Below are positions 1 to 11,108 of a stretch of 64,000 nt of DNA, piece by piece (the first letter of the stretch is position 1; each line of letters opens with the position of its first letter). This stretch comes from Cephalopachus bancanus (Eukaryota > Chordata > Mammalia > Primates > Tarsiidae), in NCBI GenBank assembly GCA_027257055.1, contig JAPVLO010000518.1, positions 1,550,001 to 1,614,000 of the forward strand, in the 5' to 3' direction. The notes under the pieces were generated by a model that saw only the letters and a list, made by a program, of their open reading frames with translations, was not told where the DNA came from and searched no databases. Made by a program: the position numbers and the translations under genes.

Positions 1-1503
1 GGCCACGATAATAGCTCAGGGAAAGGACTATACTATGACCTATTATAGATGACCTATAATAGGATGCTGACAGAAAAACAGCAAGTGCCAGTTCCCAAAT
101 TTTTTAAATAAAGAAGTAACAGGATAATTTCTCCTAAAACTGGTTTTTCACGTTGTCACTGCCCTTTTATTGTATCTCGATTTTACAGGGTAGTAGTAAG
201 CTCACAGAAGCTAATAAATAGTAGATAAACTTGTGTCATTATTCAACTATGACATTGAAACTGATCGACTTAGTTGGTACACAGTATTGTCACATAAAGG
301 GAGGTGGGGGGAGAATAGTAAAGATATCTAAAGGCAAAACCTGGGTTTTTTGGTCTTTTTTTTACATGTTCAGAGCATATTCTTTACTTCCATGTTATAG
401 TTTCTAGCATTTTAACATCATTGAAATTCAGTGTGGAAAGTTATTAGCACTTTATTATATATTTTTTATTTTATATATCTATGTATGAATATAGATACTA
501 ATTTGATATCTGTATTTTATCAGGTTCTCGGCACTGATGCTGTTGCTTCTAATTATACATATTTGATGAATTTCAATTTATGTACTTTCTTTTAAGATAT
601 TTTATTATGAATTTTCTTTTCTAATGATCAAACTTAACTATAAAATTATCTTGTTTTAAAGTTTTCTATATTTTACAAGGGTTGACATAATGTACCTAAG
701 TATAATGCCTAATATCATATACCAAGGTAAAAAAAAAAAATCACTCTACACCTTGCTAGTATATTGGTGTTTGATAACCTAGAAGATTACACTGCTCAGT
801 ACAAAATTACCCTTTCTCTCCCTTTTATCCTAACTCAAGTTCATGCATTATTGACCTTTATGGCAGGATCACATCACATATCATTACTCCTCTCTGCATG
901 CATTTTATGTTTCCATGGAATTGAGGAAAGGCTTTGGGACCATGACAGTATTCAGTTCAGTGAATCTGAAAAATATTGACAGACTCACTCTCACAAACCA
1001 CATATTTATGCCACATATAGATAGATATGATAGTGTGAGATTTTGATTCTTTTCAATGATGTTATAGATCATGATCCTGTTTAAAATATATTTGCCATGT
1101 CAAAATTTTAGCAGCTATCACTACCAGTGTTATGCAATTTCCTACAGGCCCCTGAAATCCATTTTCATTATTTTTATCAGCTTCATATGCAATATATGTA
1201 TGAATGTGTGTACATATATACATGAGGGGAATATATACCCAGGCTCTTACAATTATACATCCAGTTGCACTTTCTTAGTATTTTATGATTTCTTTTCTGT
1301 GGAGTGTCTCTTTCATAAGGCCATGTTTATAAAATATAACCCCAGATGCTTACAGTTTGAGGAAGACAATGAAACCAATATTCTGAGAAAAAATAGCTCA
1401 TCTTGCCCCAAGACTGCATAAACTAGGAAGGTCAAGCTGATTGAACTAACAAGTTTGTTTTTCTTTGTTTTCGCTTTTCAAGCTTTAAATAAGAAAGTTT
1501 GCT
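1..1503 (+). other. RELN: RELN last intron, left part
   Basis: AT-rich non-coding sequence upstream of the last RELN exon. I see no exon and no repeat I can name with confidence. The short ORFs at 764-979 and 1071-1421 show no motif. Reelin is known to have an alternatively used 6-nt microexon near its 3' end; a microexon of that size cannot be located by eye here. Confidence 0.7.
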
Positions 1504-1520
1504 AAAGAAACCAAATTATC

Positions 1521-1806
1521 AGCCGGGCTTGGTGGCTCAGCCTGTAATCTCACGCCTTTGGGAGGCTGAGGTGAGTGGATTGCCTGAGCCCGCGGGTTCG
1601 AGACCCGCCTGGTCAGCGAGACCTCATCTCTACAATAAATCAAAAAATCAACTGGGCGTGGTAGCACATGCCTGTAATTCCGGCTACTTGGAAGGCTGAG
1701 GCGGAAGGATCGCCAGAGCCCAGCAGGTCGAGGCTGCGGTGGTCGGAAGCGGCCACTGCACTCCAGTCTGGGCGACAGAGTGAGATTCCAACTCAAAAAA
1801 AAAGAA
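1521..1806 (+). mobile_element. Alu, young lineage-specific subfamily
   Basis: Full-length dimeric Alu in the last RELN intron. It carries the subfamily marks: 'CTCAGCCTGTAAT', the 'ACAATAAATC' linker, 'CAGCAGGTCGAGGCTG', and a shortened 'CAGCGAGACC' in place of 'CAACTTGGCGAGACC'. It is flanked by an exact 17-bp target-site duplication, AAAGAAACCAAATTATC, at 1504-1520 and 1807-1823. The B-box region (1592-1608) forms a tRNA T-arm-like hairpin. Confidence 0.95.
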
Positions 1807-1823
1807 AAAGAAACCAAATTATC

Positions 1824-2235
1824 TTTCCTACTTGCTAAAGATGTGTTTAAATAGGTAATTGGTATAGTACATACTTCCTCTAAAATGAAATCCGTCCAAG
1901 TTAATGTTTCCAGGAAGTGTTCAACAATAAAATGAAAATCCAAAATGATCTCAGTCCTCATTTGTTATGAATCAAGAGAATTTATTGTGTCCTGGTTCAG
2001 TGCTCACTCATGAAAAGAAGGGAATTTCTTCAAGGCCAAAGGCAGTGAGTATAGGTATCAACCTTTAGTGACTCTGTCCCTGGCTGGTAATGTCAGCATG
2101 ACCTATTAACCCTGAAATTTTTCAAATAAATATCAAAGTAACGTAGGAACTAGAATAGATTGCACTTTCAATGATGGCACTTACATGCGCTTTCTCCTTT
2201 CCCTCCCTGCCTCTATCCTTTTTTTATTTTAACAG
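1824..2235 (+). other. RELN: RELN last intron, right part
   Basis: Non-repetitive intron sequence ending in a clear splice acceptor: a pyrimidine-rich run 'CTTTCTCCTTTCCCTCC...TTTTTATTTTAACAG' with AG at 2234-2235. Confidence 0.8.
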
Positions 2236-2332
2236 CACTCGCAAACAAAATTACATGATGAATTTTTCACGACAACATGGGCTCAGGCACTTCTACAACA
2301 GAAGACGAAGGTCACTTAGGCGATACCCATGA
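2236..2332 (+). CDS. RELN: Reelin, last coding exon (C-terminal region)
   Basis: This exon encodes the end of reelin, a very large secreted glycoprotein that binds VLDLR and ApoER2 and guides neuronal positioning. The first base completes a split codon; 31 residues follow ([15 protein letters not shown]... to ...RRSLRRYP) and a TGA at 2330-2332. The peptide is strongly basic, with an RRRR run followed by RR. This is the conserved reelin C-terminal region, which in the known protein is needed for efficient secretion and full signalling. The reading frame is intact, and from memory the peptide matches the human one. The acceptor AG at 2234-2235 fixes the start. All upstream exons lie outside the window, to the left. 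The strand agrees with the SLC26A5 exons, as expected from the conserved RELN-SLC26A5 order. Confidence 0.97.
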
Positions 2333-2622
2333 AGAATCAAAAAGTTAATTTTTTTCTTCCAACATGTGATGTGTTGTTCTCCATTCTTTTAAATCTCGCA
2401 CTGCATCTGATATCAGGAAATATCTGTGAAGGACTTGGTGATTAACTGAAAGCCCTTCTCAAGACCGACTGTACAACCACTTTCCCACACTGTGAACTAA
2501 TGACAAGTGACTTATTTGCTCATAAGTAAATGTCTTCATGTTGATGTGTCCGTGAAAATTGTGATCTGTTGTAATATCAGTTACAGTGGCAGTATTGAGA
2601 ATAAGAAATAGTTTAACAGAAA

Positions 2623-2628
2623 AATAAA
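2623..2628 (+). terminator. RELN: Proximal polyadenylation signal
   Basis: AATAAA about 290 bases after the RELN stop, followed by an A-rich stretch. It could produce a short 3' UTR isoform. No strong GT-rich downstream element is visible until 'TTATGTTTT' at about 2654. Confidence 0.4.
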
Positions 2629-3327
2629 GTTTAAGCACAAAAAATTAAGAGATTTATGTTTTAAATGGCATTTAGCACAGTATTTAACATTCTTGGTCAC
2701 AAAGCTATTTAAGTGGACTGTATTTCAGCTATGTATCATGTTTTATATAATTAAATTATCATTGTTTGTCCTTTATGTATTCTCTTCTACATATAACACA
2801 TTGAAACTGTATTTACTTGTTTTGTTGCAATATTTTGCTGCTGAATTTGGGGCTACTTATATTCTGCATAAAGTTAATTGAAATACCTATTCAAGAAGAT
2901 AGTTGTAAAGATGTTGTTTCTCTTTTAATATACTCCTTAAAAATGTATGTTGGTTTAGCGTTGTTTTGTGGATAAGAAAAAATGCTTGACCTTGAAATAT
3001 TTTCTACTTAAAATTGTGGATGAAGACCCTATCTCCCACAAAGGACTTCCCATTTCCTTGTCTAAACATTTTTTTTATGTGTTCTGCAACTGATTTACTA
3101 ACAGTAACTGCCATTTTGTGTCTGTGATAACAGAGTGATTTGTAAAACAGTGGATGTTTTTTCATTGTGTTCTCTTCCCGGATTGTTTTTCCTGTGGGTC
3201 ATATTCATACCTTCTGATGAAGTTGTACCAACACCAGCAACATTATAATGGCCCTGTATCCCTGAACTCTGTTAGTGTAACTGAAATGTTGCACTCTAGA
3301 GTGAACCAAGCTGAAAGCCCATGCTTA

Positions 3328-3333
3328 AATAAA
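3328..3333 (+). terminator. RELN: Distal polyadenylation signal
   Basis: AATAAA about 1 kb after the RELN stop, followed by T/G-rich sequence ('TTTGTCTTC', 'TATGTTTTATATTG'). This is the likely main end of the RELN mRNA. Confidence 0.6.
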
Positions 3334-3355
3334 AATTATGTCCAAAAGCCATTTG

Positions 3356-4433
3356 AAGTTCATTTGTCTTCATTCATTTTAAATTATGTTTTATATTGAT
3401 TTTGGAAGTCTGGTCAGGTTTGGAAAAGATGTTGTCAAGTATATGTACCAGTTTTTTGTTTCCTTATTGATAATAGCAAGACTTTCAATTGAAGCTACAC
3501 TTTCAATTTTGTCTTTTTTTTCTTATTCTGCTTTTTTCTACTAATCATTCTGTGATTATACTAAAAAAAAGCCAATAGAGAATTCTGAAAATGACTTAAC
3601 TCCTGGGAATTATTAAATGCTAATAAGCACTCATGTTCATTGAGTAAATATTTATTGAATGCTTGCTATGTGCTACACACTGTGCTAAGTGTTGAGGGTA
3701 AAATAGGGATGGAGACATTTTTCCTGTTTTCTTTTGACATCTACAAAATAAAAAGTATATTGCTACCGTTAATTTCCAGGCAGTCTAAGAAATCTTTAAA
3801 AAATCTTAAATCTAGAGGTTACAACAATGGCAAACTTTCTCATTAATTTTGTCTCCTCTGATACTAAGCCTTCATACACCTGCAATGAATGAATTAATGA
3901 TCTTTTGAAGGAAGAATATACCCACTGTAGAACAGTACCCTTTTAAACACTTAAATGTGAGAGAAGTAACTTTGATTTCAGAGGATTTTTTTTTTTATAT
4001 CATGGTCCACTTTAGTCATTCTGTTTGTATTCGTGCATCAAATGTCTATTAAGGGGCATCATATTCCAAGCTTGGGAAAGGGCACTGGAGATGCAATGGC
4101 GAGCAAAAGGAGGCACAATCTCTGTTCTGAAGAAATTTCCAGTGTAGTAGAGGAAGAAGATATTAACCAATAGTCACACAAATAAGCTTACCATTATAAC
4201 TGTAAATGCCTCACTAGCAATAAATTTTCTTTCTGTTAAGCATCTATTAAATATCTATTACTTTGCAAAGATACATCTTTGGGAAACTACAGTGAATAAA
4301 ACATTCTCTTCCTCAATTTGTAGTATAGACAGAAATTCAGAAATATCAACTAACATAAAATATAATTTTAAAAAATTGCTGTAATAGAAGTGTATTTTGG
4401 ATCTAAAAGAGAAAAGTATATGAAAAACCTTCA
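3356..4433. other. Intergenic start, with L2/MIR fragments
   Basis: Sequence after RELN with no gene. Two stretches, about 3635-3720 ('TATTTATTGAATGCTTGCTATGTGC') and 4030-4200 ('CTGGAGATGCAATGGCGAGCAAAAG...'), resemble L2/MIR ends in the antisense direction. Nothing is recognised in the rest. Confidence 0.5.
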
Positions 4434-4745
4434 TACAATATCATACTTAGTGGTGAAAAACTGAATGCTTTCTCCCTAAATTCAAGAACAAAACAGGGAT
4501 GTTTACTCTCACCACTTCTATTCAACATTGCACTAATGGTTCAATAATTTAGAAAAAGAGCAGTAAGTTTAGAGAAAGAAAGGGGCATCCACATTCAAAA
4601 GTAATAAGTAAAAGTGTCTTTATTTGGAAACAACATGATCATGTGCATAGAATATTCCATGGAATCTATAAAAAGCTACTAGAATTAATAATTGAGTTTT
4701 GCAAGGTTATAGGATAAAATGACCAATATACAAAGATCGATTGTA
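4434..4745 (+). mobile_element. L1 ORF2 fragment (outer L1, left part)
   Basis: Matches the L1 ORF2 region around '...GTGAAAAACTGAATGCTTTCTCC...CAGGGATGTTTACTCTCACCACTTCTATTCAACATTG', with many disabling changes. It is interrupted at about 4745 by the 3' end of another L1 and resumes at about 5521. Confidence 0.75.
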
Positions 4746-5520
4746 TTTCTTCATTGTTGGTGGGAATATAAATTAGTACAGCCATTATGAAAAAATGGTA
4801 TGCATGTTCCTCAAAAGAAAAAAAATACTAAAAATAGAACTATCATATGACCCAGTAACCCCACTTCTGGATATAGATCAAAACTGAAATCATGTCTAAG
4901 GAATATCTGCATTCCCATATTCACCGCAGCATTATTCACAAAAGCCAAGGTATGGAGACAGCCTAAATGTCCATCAGCAGATGAACGGATAGAGAAAATG
5001 TGGTGTATATAGACAATAGAATATTTTCCAGTCTAAGAAAGAGGAGAAATCCTGTCATTTGCAACAACATGGATTAGTCTGGAGGACACTATGCTAAGTA
5101 AAATAAGTCAGATACACAAAGACAAACACTGCATTCTCATACTGATGTGTGAAATCTAGTAAAGCTGAATTCATAGAAGTAGAGAGTAGAGCAATGGTTA
5201 CCAGCGACTGCGTGGGGAGGAAGCAGGGAATGAAGAGTTGTTGATCCAAGGGTATAGAGTTTCAGACGGAAGGAATACGTTTTGAGAGCAATTACACAGC
5301 AGGGGAAGTATAGTCAATAATAATGTATTACATACTTTAGAATAAGTAAGAGTAAATTTCAAATGTCTCATCATAAAAAAAGGTGAGTGAGGTGATGAAT
5401 ACGTTAATTAGCTTGGTTAAACATACCACATAGTATACATATATTAAAACATCACATTGTACCCCATAAATGTATACAAGTATTATTTGTCAGCCAAACT
5501 ATAATAATAAATTTTTTAAC
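4746..5520 (+). mobile_element. L1M 3' end inserted in another L1
   Basis: Shows the end of L1 ORF2 ('CCCAGTAACCCCACTTCTGGATATA', 'AATGTCCATCAGCAGATGAACGGATAG') and the 3' UTR ending in a degenerate A-rich tail near 5515. The flanks repeat: 'GATCGATTGTATTTCT' at 4736-4751 and 'GATCAGTTGTATTTCT' at 5521-5536. This is a diverged target-site duplication, so this 5'-truncated element landed inside the outer L1. Confidence 0.75.
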
Positions 5521-5809
5521 GATCAGTTGTATTTCTGTATAATAGCAATGAACAAATGGTTTATTTTAATTCCTCTCAAAAGATGTATTAATTTATGTTA
5601 CATATGAGCCAATATAATAGACAAGTGATTAATAATAGAAAAGACAAAAATAGGAAGAAAAATTATCATTTGCTGACCATTTGATTTTATGCCAAGAAAA
5701 TCCAAGGACACCAATTGGAGAACTGTTACAAACAAAAAAAAAAAGATAAGGCACAGAGGTGGGTGGTCATAAAATTAATAGACAAAAATTTTAAGTTTTT
5801 AATGTATTA
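5521..5809 (+). mobile_element. L1 ORF2 fragment (outer L1, continued)
   Basis: Continues the outer L1 after the nested insertion ('CTGTATAATAGCAATGAACAAATG...'). Degenerate, with no usable reading frame. Confidence 0.6.
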
Positions 5810-6102
5810 GCCGGGCTCAGTGGCTCAGCCTGTAATCCCGTGCCTTTGGGAAGCTGAGGTGAGTGGATTGCTTGAGCCTGCGGGTTCAAGACCCGCCTGG
5901 GCAGGCGAGACCTCATCTCTACAATAAAATTTTTAAAATTAGCCGGGTGTGGTAGCGCGCACCTGTAATTCTGGCTACTCAGAAGGCTGAGGCGGAAGAA
6001 TCACCGGAGCCCAGCAGGTCGAGGCTGCGGTGGCCGGGAGTGGCCACTGCACTCCAGTCTGGGCGACAGAGTGAGACTCCAACTCAAAAAAAAAAAAAAA
6101 AA
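5810..6102 (+). mobile_element. Alu, lineage-specific subfamily
   Basis: Full-length dimer with a (A)18 tail, inserted in the outer L1. The B-box hairpin carries one change, GCGGGTTCAAGACCCGC. Confidence 0.93.
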
Positions 6103-6134
6103 TTAATATATTTACAGCTGGGAGACTGTCTGGG

Positions 6135-6485
6135 TTTGGGCATTTTTTTTCAGCTTTATTGAAGTATAATTGACAAAAATTATATATATGTAAGGTATAC
6201 ACCTTGATATAGATATGCAGTGTGAAATAATCACAGCCAAGCAAATTAACACATCTATCTCTTCTTAAAAATTTTTTGCTGTGAGGACAAAAAATCTCAT
6301 AAGCAAAATTCAGGTATGCAATACAGTCACATTGCTGTGCATTATGTTTCCAGAACTTACACATCTTACGTGACTGAAACTTTGAACATCTTCCCATTAA
6401 CTCCTTCCCTAAGCCCGTGGCAACCACCATTCCACTCTTTGCTTCTATGAACGTGATTACTATAGATTCCACATGTGAGGTGATA
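6135..6485 (-). mobile_element. L1M 3' end, antisense
   Basis: Reads as the reverse complement of an L1M 3' UTR ('CTTTATTGAAGTATAATTGACAAAAATTA', 'GTGAAATAATCACAGCCAAGCAAATTAACACATC'). It is a further insertion in the same L1 cluster. The 165-aa antisense ORF at 5975-6472 is an Alu/L1 shadow. Confidence 0.7.
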
Positions 6486-6817
6486 TTTATTTGAAAATAT
6501 AATTTATGATAGCTTTACAAATATAAAATAAGGATAAATCTGGGAAAATCATGAGTAAGACTTGTATACTGAAAACTGAAAATTGTTGCTGAGAGAAATT
6601 AAAGATCTAAATAAATGGAGAAATATACCATGCCCATTAGTTTAAAGTCCTAATATGATTAAGATGTCAATGCTCCCCAGTTTAATTTAAAGATTCAACA
6701 CAATCCCAGTCAAAAATGCCCATAAGCATTTGTATAGAAGTTGACAAACAGCTTCTAAAGTTTATAGGGAAACACACAGAACGTAGAGTAGCCAAAATAA
6801 CTTTAAAACAGAAAAAA
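6486..6817 (+). mobile_element. L1 ORF2 fragment (outer L1, last part)
   Basis: Resembles L1 ORF2 ('AAATAAATGGAGAAATATACCATG', 'TTAAGATGTCAATGCTCCCCAG', 'CACAATCCCAGTCAAAAATGCC'). It ends where the next Alu begins. Confidence 0.65.
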
Positions 6818-7116
6818 GCCGGGCTCGGTGGCTCAGCCTATAGTCCTGCGCCTTTGGGAGGCTGAGGTGAGTGGATTGCCTGAGCCCGCGGGTTTGAGAC
6901 CCGCCTGGGCAGGTGAGACCTCATCTCTACAATAAATCAAAATATCAGCCGGGCGTGGTAGCATGAATTATCATGCCTATAATTCTGGCTACTTGGAAGG
7001 CTGAGGCAGAAGGATCGCGGGAGCCCAGCAGGTCGAGGCTGCGGTGGCCGGGAGCGGCCACTGCACTCCAGTCTGGGCGACAGAGTGAGACTCCAACTCA
7101 AAAAAAAAAAAAAAAA
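6818..7116 (+). mobile_element. Alu, lineage-specific subfamily
   Basis: Full-length dimer with A tail and the GC-rich B-box variant (CCCGCGGGTTTGAGACCCGC). It has a short duplicated insert in the linker, 'TAGCATGAATTATCATGCC', that its siblings lack. Confidence 0.93.
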
Positions 7117-8684
7117 GTCAAGATAAAACAGTCAGAATAGCCTTAAGATTTAAAAGAGTTGTGTGTATCTAAAAGTGGTTGCTGTATTATTTTCTATTTT
7201 CGTGTGAAAATCTAACCATCATAACCAAAAAAAAAGCTAGGACATGTTAAGCAGAGTCAGTGAGGAGGCACATTCTAAAAATAGAGCAATAGGAGCAAAA
7301 ACACAAAGTCAGGAACTAGCTTGGCTCCTCAGGAGAGCTGCAGAATATTTGTATTTGAGGGGCTTACAAGAAGCAGTCTGAAAAGATGGGAGAGGCCAGT
7401 GTGACTAGGGAGTCAGGAGCGAGAGAGGGGAAATAATTTCCTATCCTAACAAAATCCAGCTTTAACCAGGACCCATTCATTGGAAAGCTACTGGGGAGCT
7501 TGAGCGGATGACTTTCAGGTAGGCTACTCTGGCCAAGGTGTAGAGGATGGTCAGAGTATGTTCCTAAAAGAAGCCGTGAGACTGGGATTAATAAGTGGGT
7601 CTGAGACAACAGCTGAGGAATAATTTTAAACTGTCTGACAAGAATTTTACTAAGGATTCATACTTCCCCAAAGTAACTACAAACTGCTCATATATATGAA
7701 ATAAAGAAGTCAAAACAAAAGTAACCATTTACTCATTCAGGAAAAAAAAAAAAGCAGGTGTTATTAAAAGAATTCCAGTTCAGGGGTGAGAGGGGTTTGT
7801 CACTATCATTGCATCTTCCATATAGTCCTGTGGGTACTTATGAATGAATTTTGCTGCTTTTTAAAAATCCAACATGGATGGAAATAGATGCTGTCTTTAT
7901 AGACATGGGAGACCATGCAAAGACAACGGGAAATTCTGTCACTCTCGAGTGGCCTTATTACCTTATTCCAGTGTCTGGGCCCACTGTCCCAGAATTATGC
8001 CAGTACAGCAGAGAAAGAGAAATTAGTCTGGAAAACATAACTTTTATGGAGAAAGTAGTACTACTATATGGAGATCTATAAGTGAATAATAAAAAGACAC
8101 AGAAATGTGTATAAAAAAGATTGCCTCAGGAAACCTAGACACAGTAAACTAACTTACACCACAGTTATTACAATAGTCCCTTAATGTTACTAACCATAGA
8201 AAGCAGACATATTGAGACAAAGACATTTTTTAATACCTTCACAACCTTAACAGAAACTAAACAGCTTCCTGAAAGGCTAAAGAAGAAACCCAATCACTGC
8301 TAATTCTAATATAATTTCTTTAACATTGATTATATTTATTTGAAGTTGATTCTTTGCTCTCCCTCTAAATTTCCTAACTGTAACAGAATGCTTATATTCC
8401 AGCACCTTCTATATTTGGAGCTTGGTAAAACAGCAGAGGGGGAAAGCTGTCTTTGGGCCTTTCTCCCTAAAGCATACCCATGCCACCAGAGCCCTGCCCA
8501 CATTCCTACCACAGTTTGTGTCCAGTCCTGCAGATTAACCACCCCTCATATTGGAGCAAGAAAGGGGAACTGAGATTTATTGACTATCACCATGGTTGGC
8601 ACTTATATATACATCTCACAAAAATTGTTAATATAGAATAAACTAATTTCCCCCCATGGGATTTATATTTTAATAAGTAGTGTT
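7117..8684. other. Intergenic, no gene recognised
   Basis: No exon-like structure. The stretch 7462-7520 ('AGCTTTAACCAGGACCCATT...GGAAAGCTACTGGGGAGC') is repeated in diverged form at 8958-9018. ORFs at 7364-7609, 7851-8081 and 8336-8573 show no motif. Confidence 0.5.
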
Positions 8685-8955
<271 letters not shown>

Positions 8956-9240
8956 GTTCTAGCTTTAACCGGGATGTCTTCATTGGAAAGCTATTGGAGA
9001 GCTGAAGCAGATGACTTGACTATCCTAGACAGCAAACAAACAGTGCCCTCTGTCCTGAAGAGAGACACTATTTCTATCTCCTAATGCCGTTTGCTATGCA
9101 GACATCCCTGAAAAGATAACCTGGAATAAAAATTGTCACAAGATGTGCAAAAATGTGAAAGGCCCATGGATAATTGTCTCCCAATACTTACTTTAAAAAT
9201 TCCTTCTTTCTCCTCTTTATTCAACAGTTCTCCACAATGA
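8956..9240. repeat. Unassigned interspersed repeat, copy 1
   Basis: The segment 9029-9192 ('GTGCCCTCTGTCCTGAAGAG...AGACATCCCTGAAAAGATAA...TTGTCACAAGATGTGCA') is repeated at about 80% identity at 10565-10728. The left part (8958-9018) instead matches 7462-7520. It looks like a fragment of an old LTR or other interspersed element; I cannot name the family. Confidence 0.5.
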
Positions 9241-10259
9241 GTTTTTAATGGGGAAATTTCCATTACTTATTTAGATGATTGAGGTAGATATTTTGGCAAA
9301 ATACCCTTGCCAATTATGATGGCAATTGGTCTTCCATTTGGATGGATCCAACACTGAGTAGTCTAATGACACAGTTCCACAGCCCAGCTTCCTATAAAAC
9401 TTTTGACATACAGATTAGCCCACTAGACCTGTTTCATATCCTTAGTGCATGCAGTTGCTCAGTATCTGATAGATTAAGTACCTACTTCAGCACATCTTCC
9501 CTGCCCTGCCTTATGCTGCCCTCACCTACTGGTGAGCCTTTATAACCAAGAAAATGAACCTGATTCTCAGTTGAAAAAGACACTTAGGAAATGTCTGAGC
9601 CAGAGATAAACTAGATATTATTCCTACTCCTTGGGTGACACTTTCATCTCAAGTCACTATTACCTCTCATGCTGCTTGAGATTGCCATAGGTTCAGGTTT
9701 GGTGGGGCCCAAAGCTTATACAATTTGGTAGAATATTTTTAAGAAAAAGAACTGAAAATTATGAATACAACATTAGGTAAAAAAGTGAATATTTAGAATA
9801 AGAACATAAGTCAAACATGTTACAAGTTTATAAAAATCGACAAATACCATAAACATTATCTGGAGATTTCATCAAGAAAAGATGAATTACAAACACAAAG
9901 ATGTCATCTATTATTCATAGAAAACAGACAGCTTCATACAAAGTGAGTTCTCTATTTATTTACTTGAAGAACTGATAACTAAAGGTTTTCTAAGTTTTGC
10001 AAAATCTATTAATCCACTGATCCAAAAAGCTCAGCAAGATTCAAGTAGGATAAACACAAAGAAACCAGTCCCAGGCATATCATAATTAAATGGATGAAAA
10101 TTGGTGATAAATAGAAAATCTTAAAAATAACCATCCTCCCACTCCCAATCTAATGCCAATTCCACCACAATGCTCTGGATTCCATCGTCTCTTGTCGTCT
10201 CAGAAAACTTACTCTCAAGAACAGTAAAGAGTCTAGATTTTAGTCTGCTTGCAAGTTAA
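9241..10259. other. Intergenic, no gene recognised
   Basis: AT-rich sequence. The ORF at 9342-9545 shows no domain. No repeat is confidently assigned. Confidence 0.4.
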
Positions 10260-10760
10260 CAAGTCAGCCTGCTGTTTCATGGATGCTGGTAGAAGACACA
10301 AGACTCCTGGAGCAGAGACAACAGACTTTATTCCTCACAGCACAGGAGACAGCATGCCTTCATGTACGAGTTGACTACCCATGTCCTCCCCTCCTAAGTA
10401 ACATTGGAAGGTGATGTGGAGGCAGACGCAAGTGCATGCTGTGTACATAGAGGGTTTGTGTCACATCAAAGGAACCTTGAGCTTGGGAAACTCCAAACTT
10501 TTAAAAGGGCTGCTAAGAAACCTGCCCAATCTTTGCTCTGGAGGGAGACAGTCTTTATTATCATAAGCAATGAACAAACGTGCCCTCCGTTCTGAAAAGG
10601 GACACTATCTCTATCATCCAAGGCTGTTTGCTATACAGACATCCCTAAAAAGATCATCAGGAGCAAAATTTGTCACAAGATGTGCAGAAATGTAAAAGGT
10701 ACATGGAGAATTGTCTCCTATACTTATTGCAAATCGTCTCTTCTCTCCCCTCTATGTTCT
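10260..10760. repeat. Unassigned interspersed repeat, copy 2
   Basis: Contains the second copy (10565-10728) of the 165-bp unit also seen at 9029-9192. The preceding part, with 'ACAGACTTTATTCCTCACAGCACAGGAGACAGCATG', has the look of an LTR-type internal terminator region, but I cannot confirm a family. Confidence 0.45.
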
Positions 10761-10904
10761 ACAACTCTGCATGAACTGGAACCTATCCACCAGTATTTAA
10801 ACATCCTCAAGCCTCTCCTAACTACAAATAAGTAGATAAACAAGTAAGGAACCCTCTCTCAATATCACACATCTCTTTCCCCATCACAACTAAACTCCTT
10901 GAAG

Positions 10905-11108
10905 GCTCTTTTGGTTTGTTTCTGTTTGCTTGTTTGTTTGTTTGGTTGTTTGTTTGTTTTGGAGACTGGATCACATTCTGTCACCAAGGCTGGAGTATAG
11001 TGGTGCAATCATAGTTCACTGCAGCCTCCAACTCTTGGGCTCAAGTGATCCTCCTGCCTCAGCCTCCCAAGTAGCTTGAACTACAGGCACAAGTCACCAG
11101 GCCCAGCT
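10905..11108 (-). mobile_element. Alu right-arm fragment, antisense
   Basis: A (GTTT)n-rich tail (10905-10960) is followed by the reverse complement of one Alu arm ('TCTGTCACCAAGGCTGGAGTATAGTGG...CCTCCCAAGTAGCTTGAACTAC'). The other arm is missing. Confidence 0.8.

Larger units (their letters stand above)
2333..3355 (+). other. RELN: RELN 3' UTR
   Basis: Repeat-free sequence following the reelin stop codon, as expected for a conserved 3' UTR. There are two candidate polyadenylation signals, AATAAA at 2623-2628 and at 3328-3333. The distal one gives a UTR of about 1 kb, which fits my recollection of the human transcript. A T/G-rich stretch follows it (about 3361-3400). The ORFs at 2693-2881 and 3154-3399 are UTR noise. 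Confidence 0.75.

Noticed and set aside
1592..1608. tRNA gene
   Set aside because: Only a T-arm-like hairpin is present. No acceptor, D or anticodon arm surrounds it, and it lies inside an Alu.
1485..1961. 158-aa antisense ORF (and many similar ORFs at other Alus)
   Set aside because: Antisense reading of an Alu ('[12 protein letters not shown]...' type peptides recur at each Alu).
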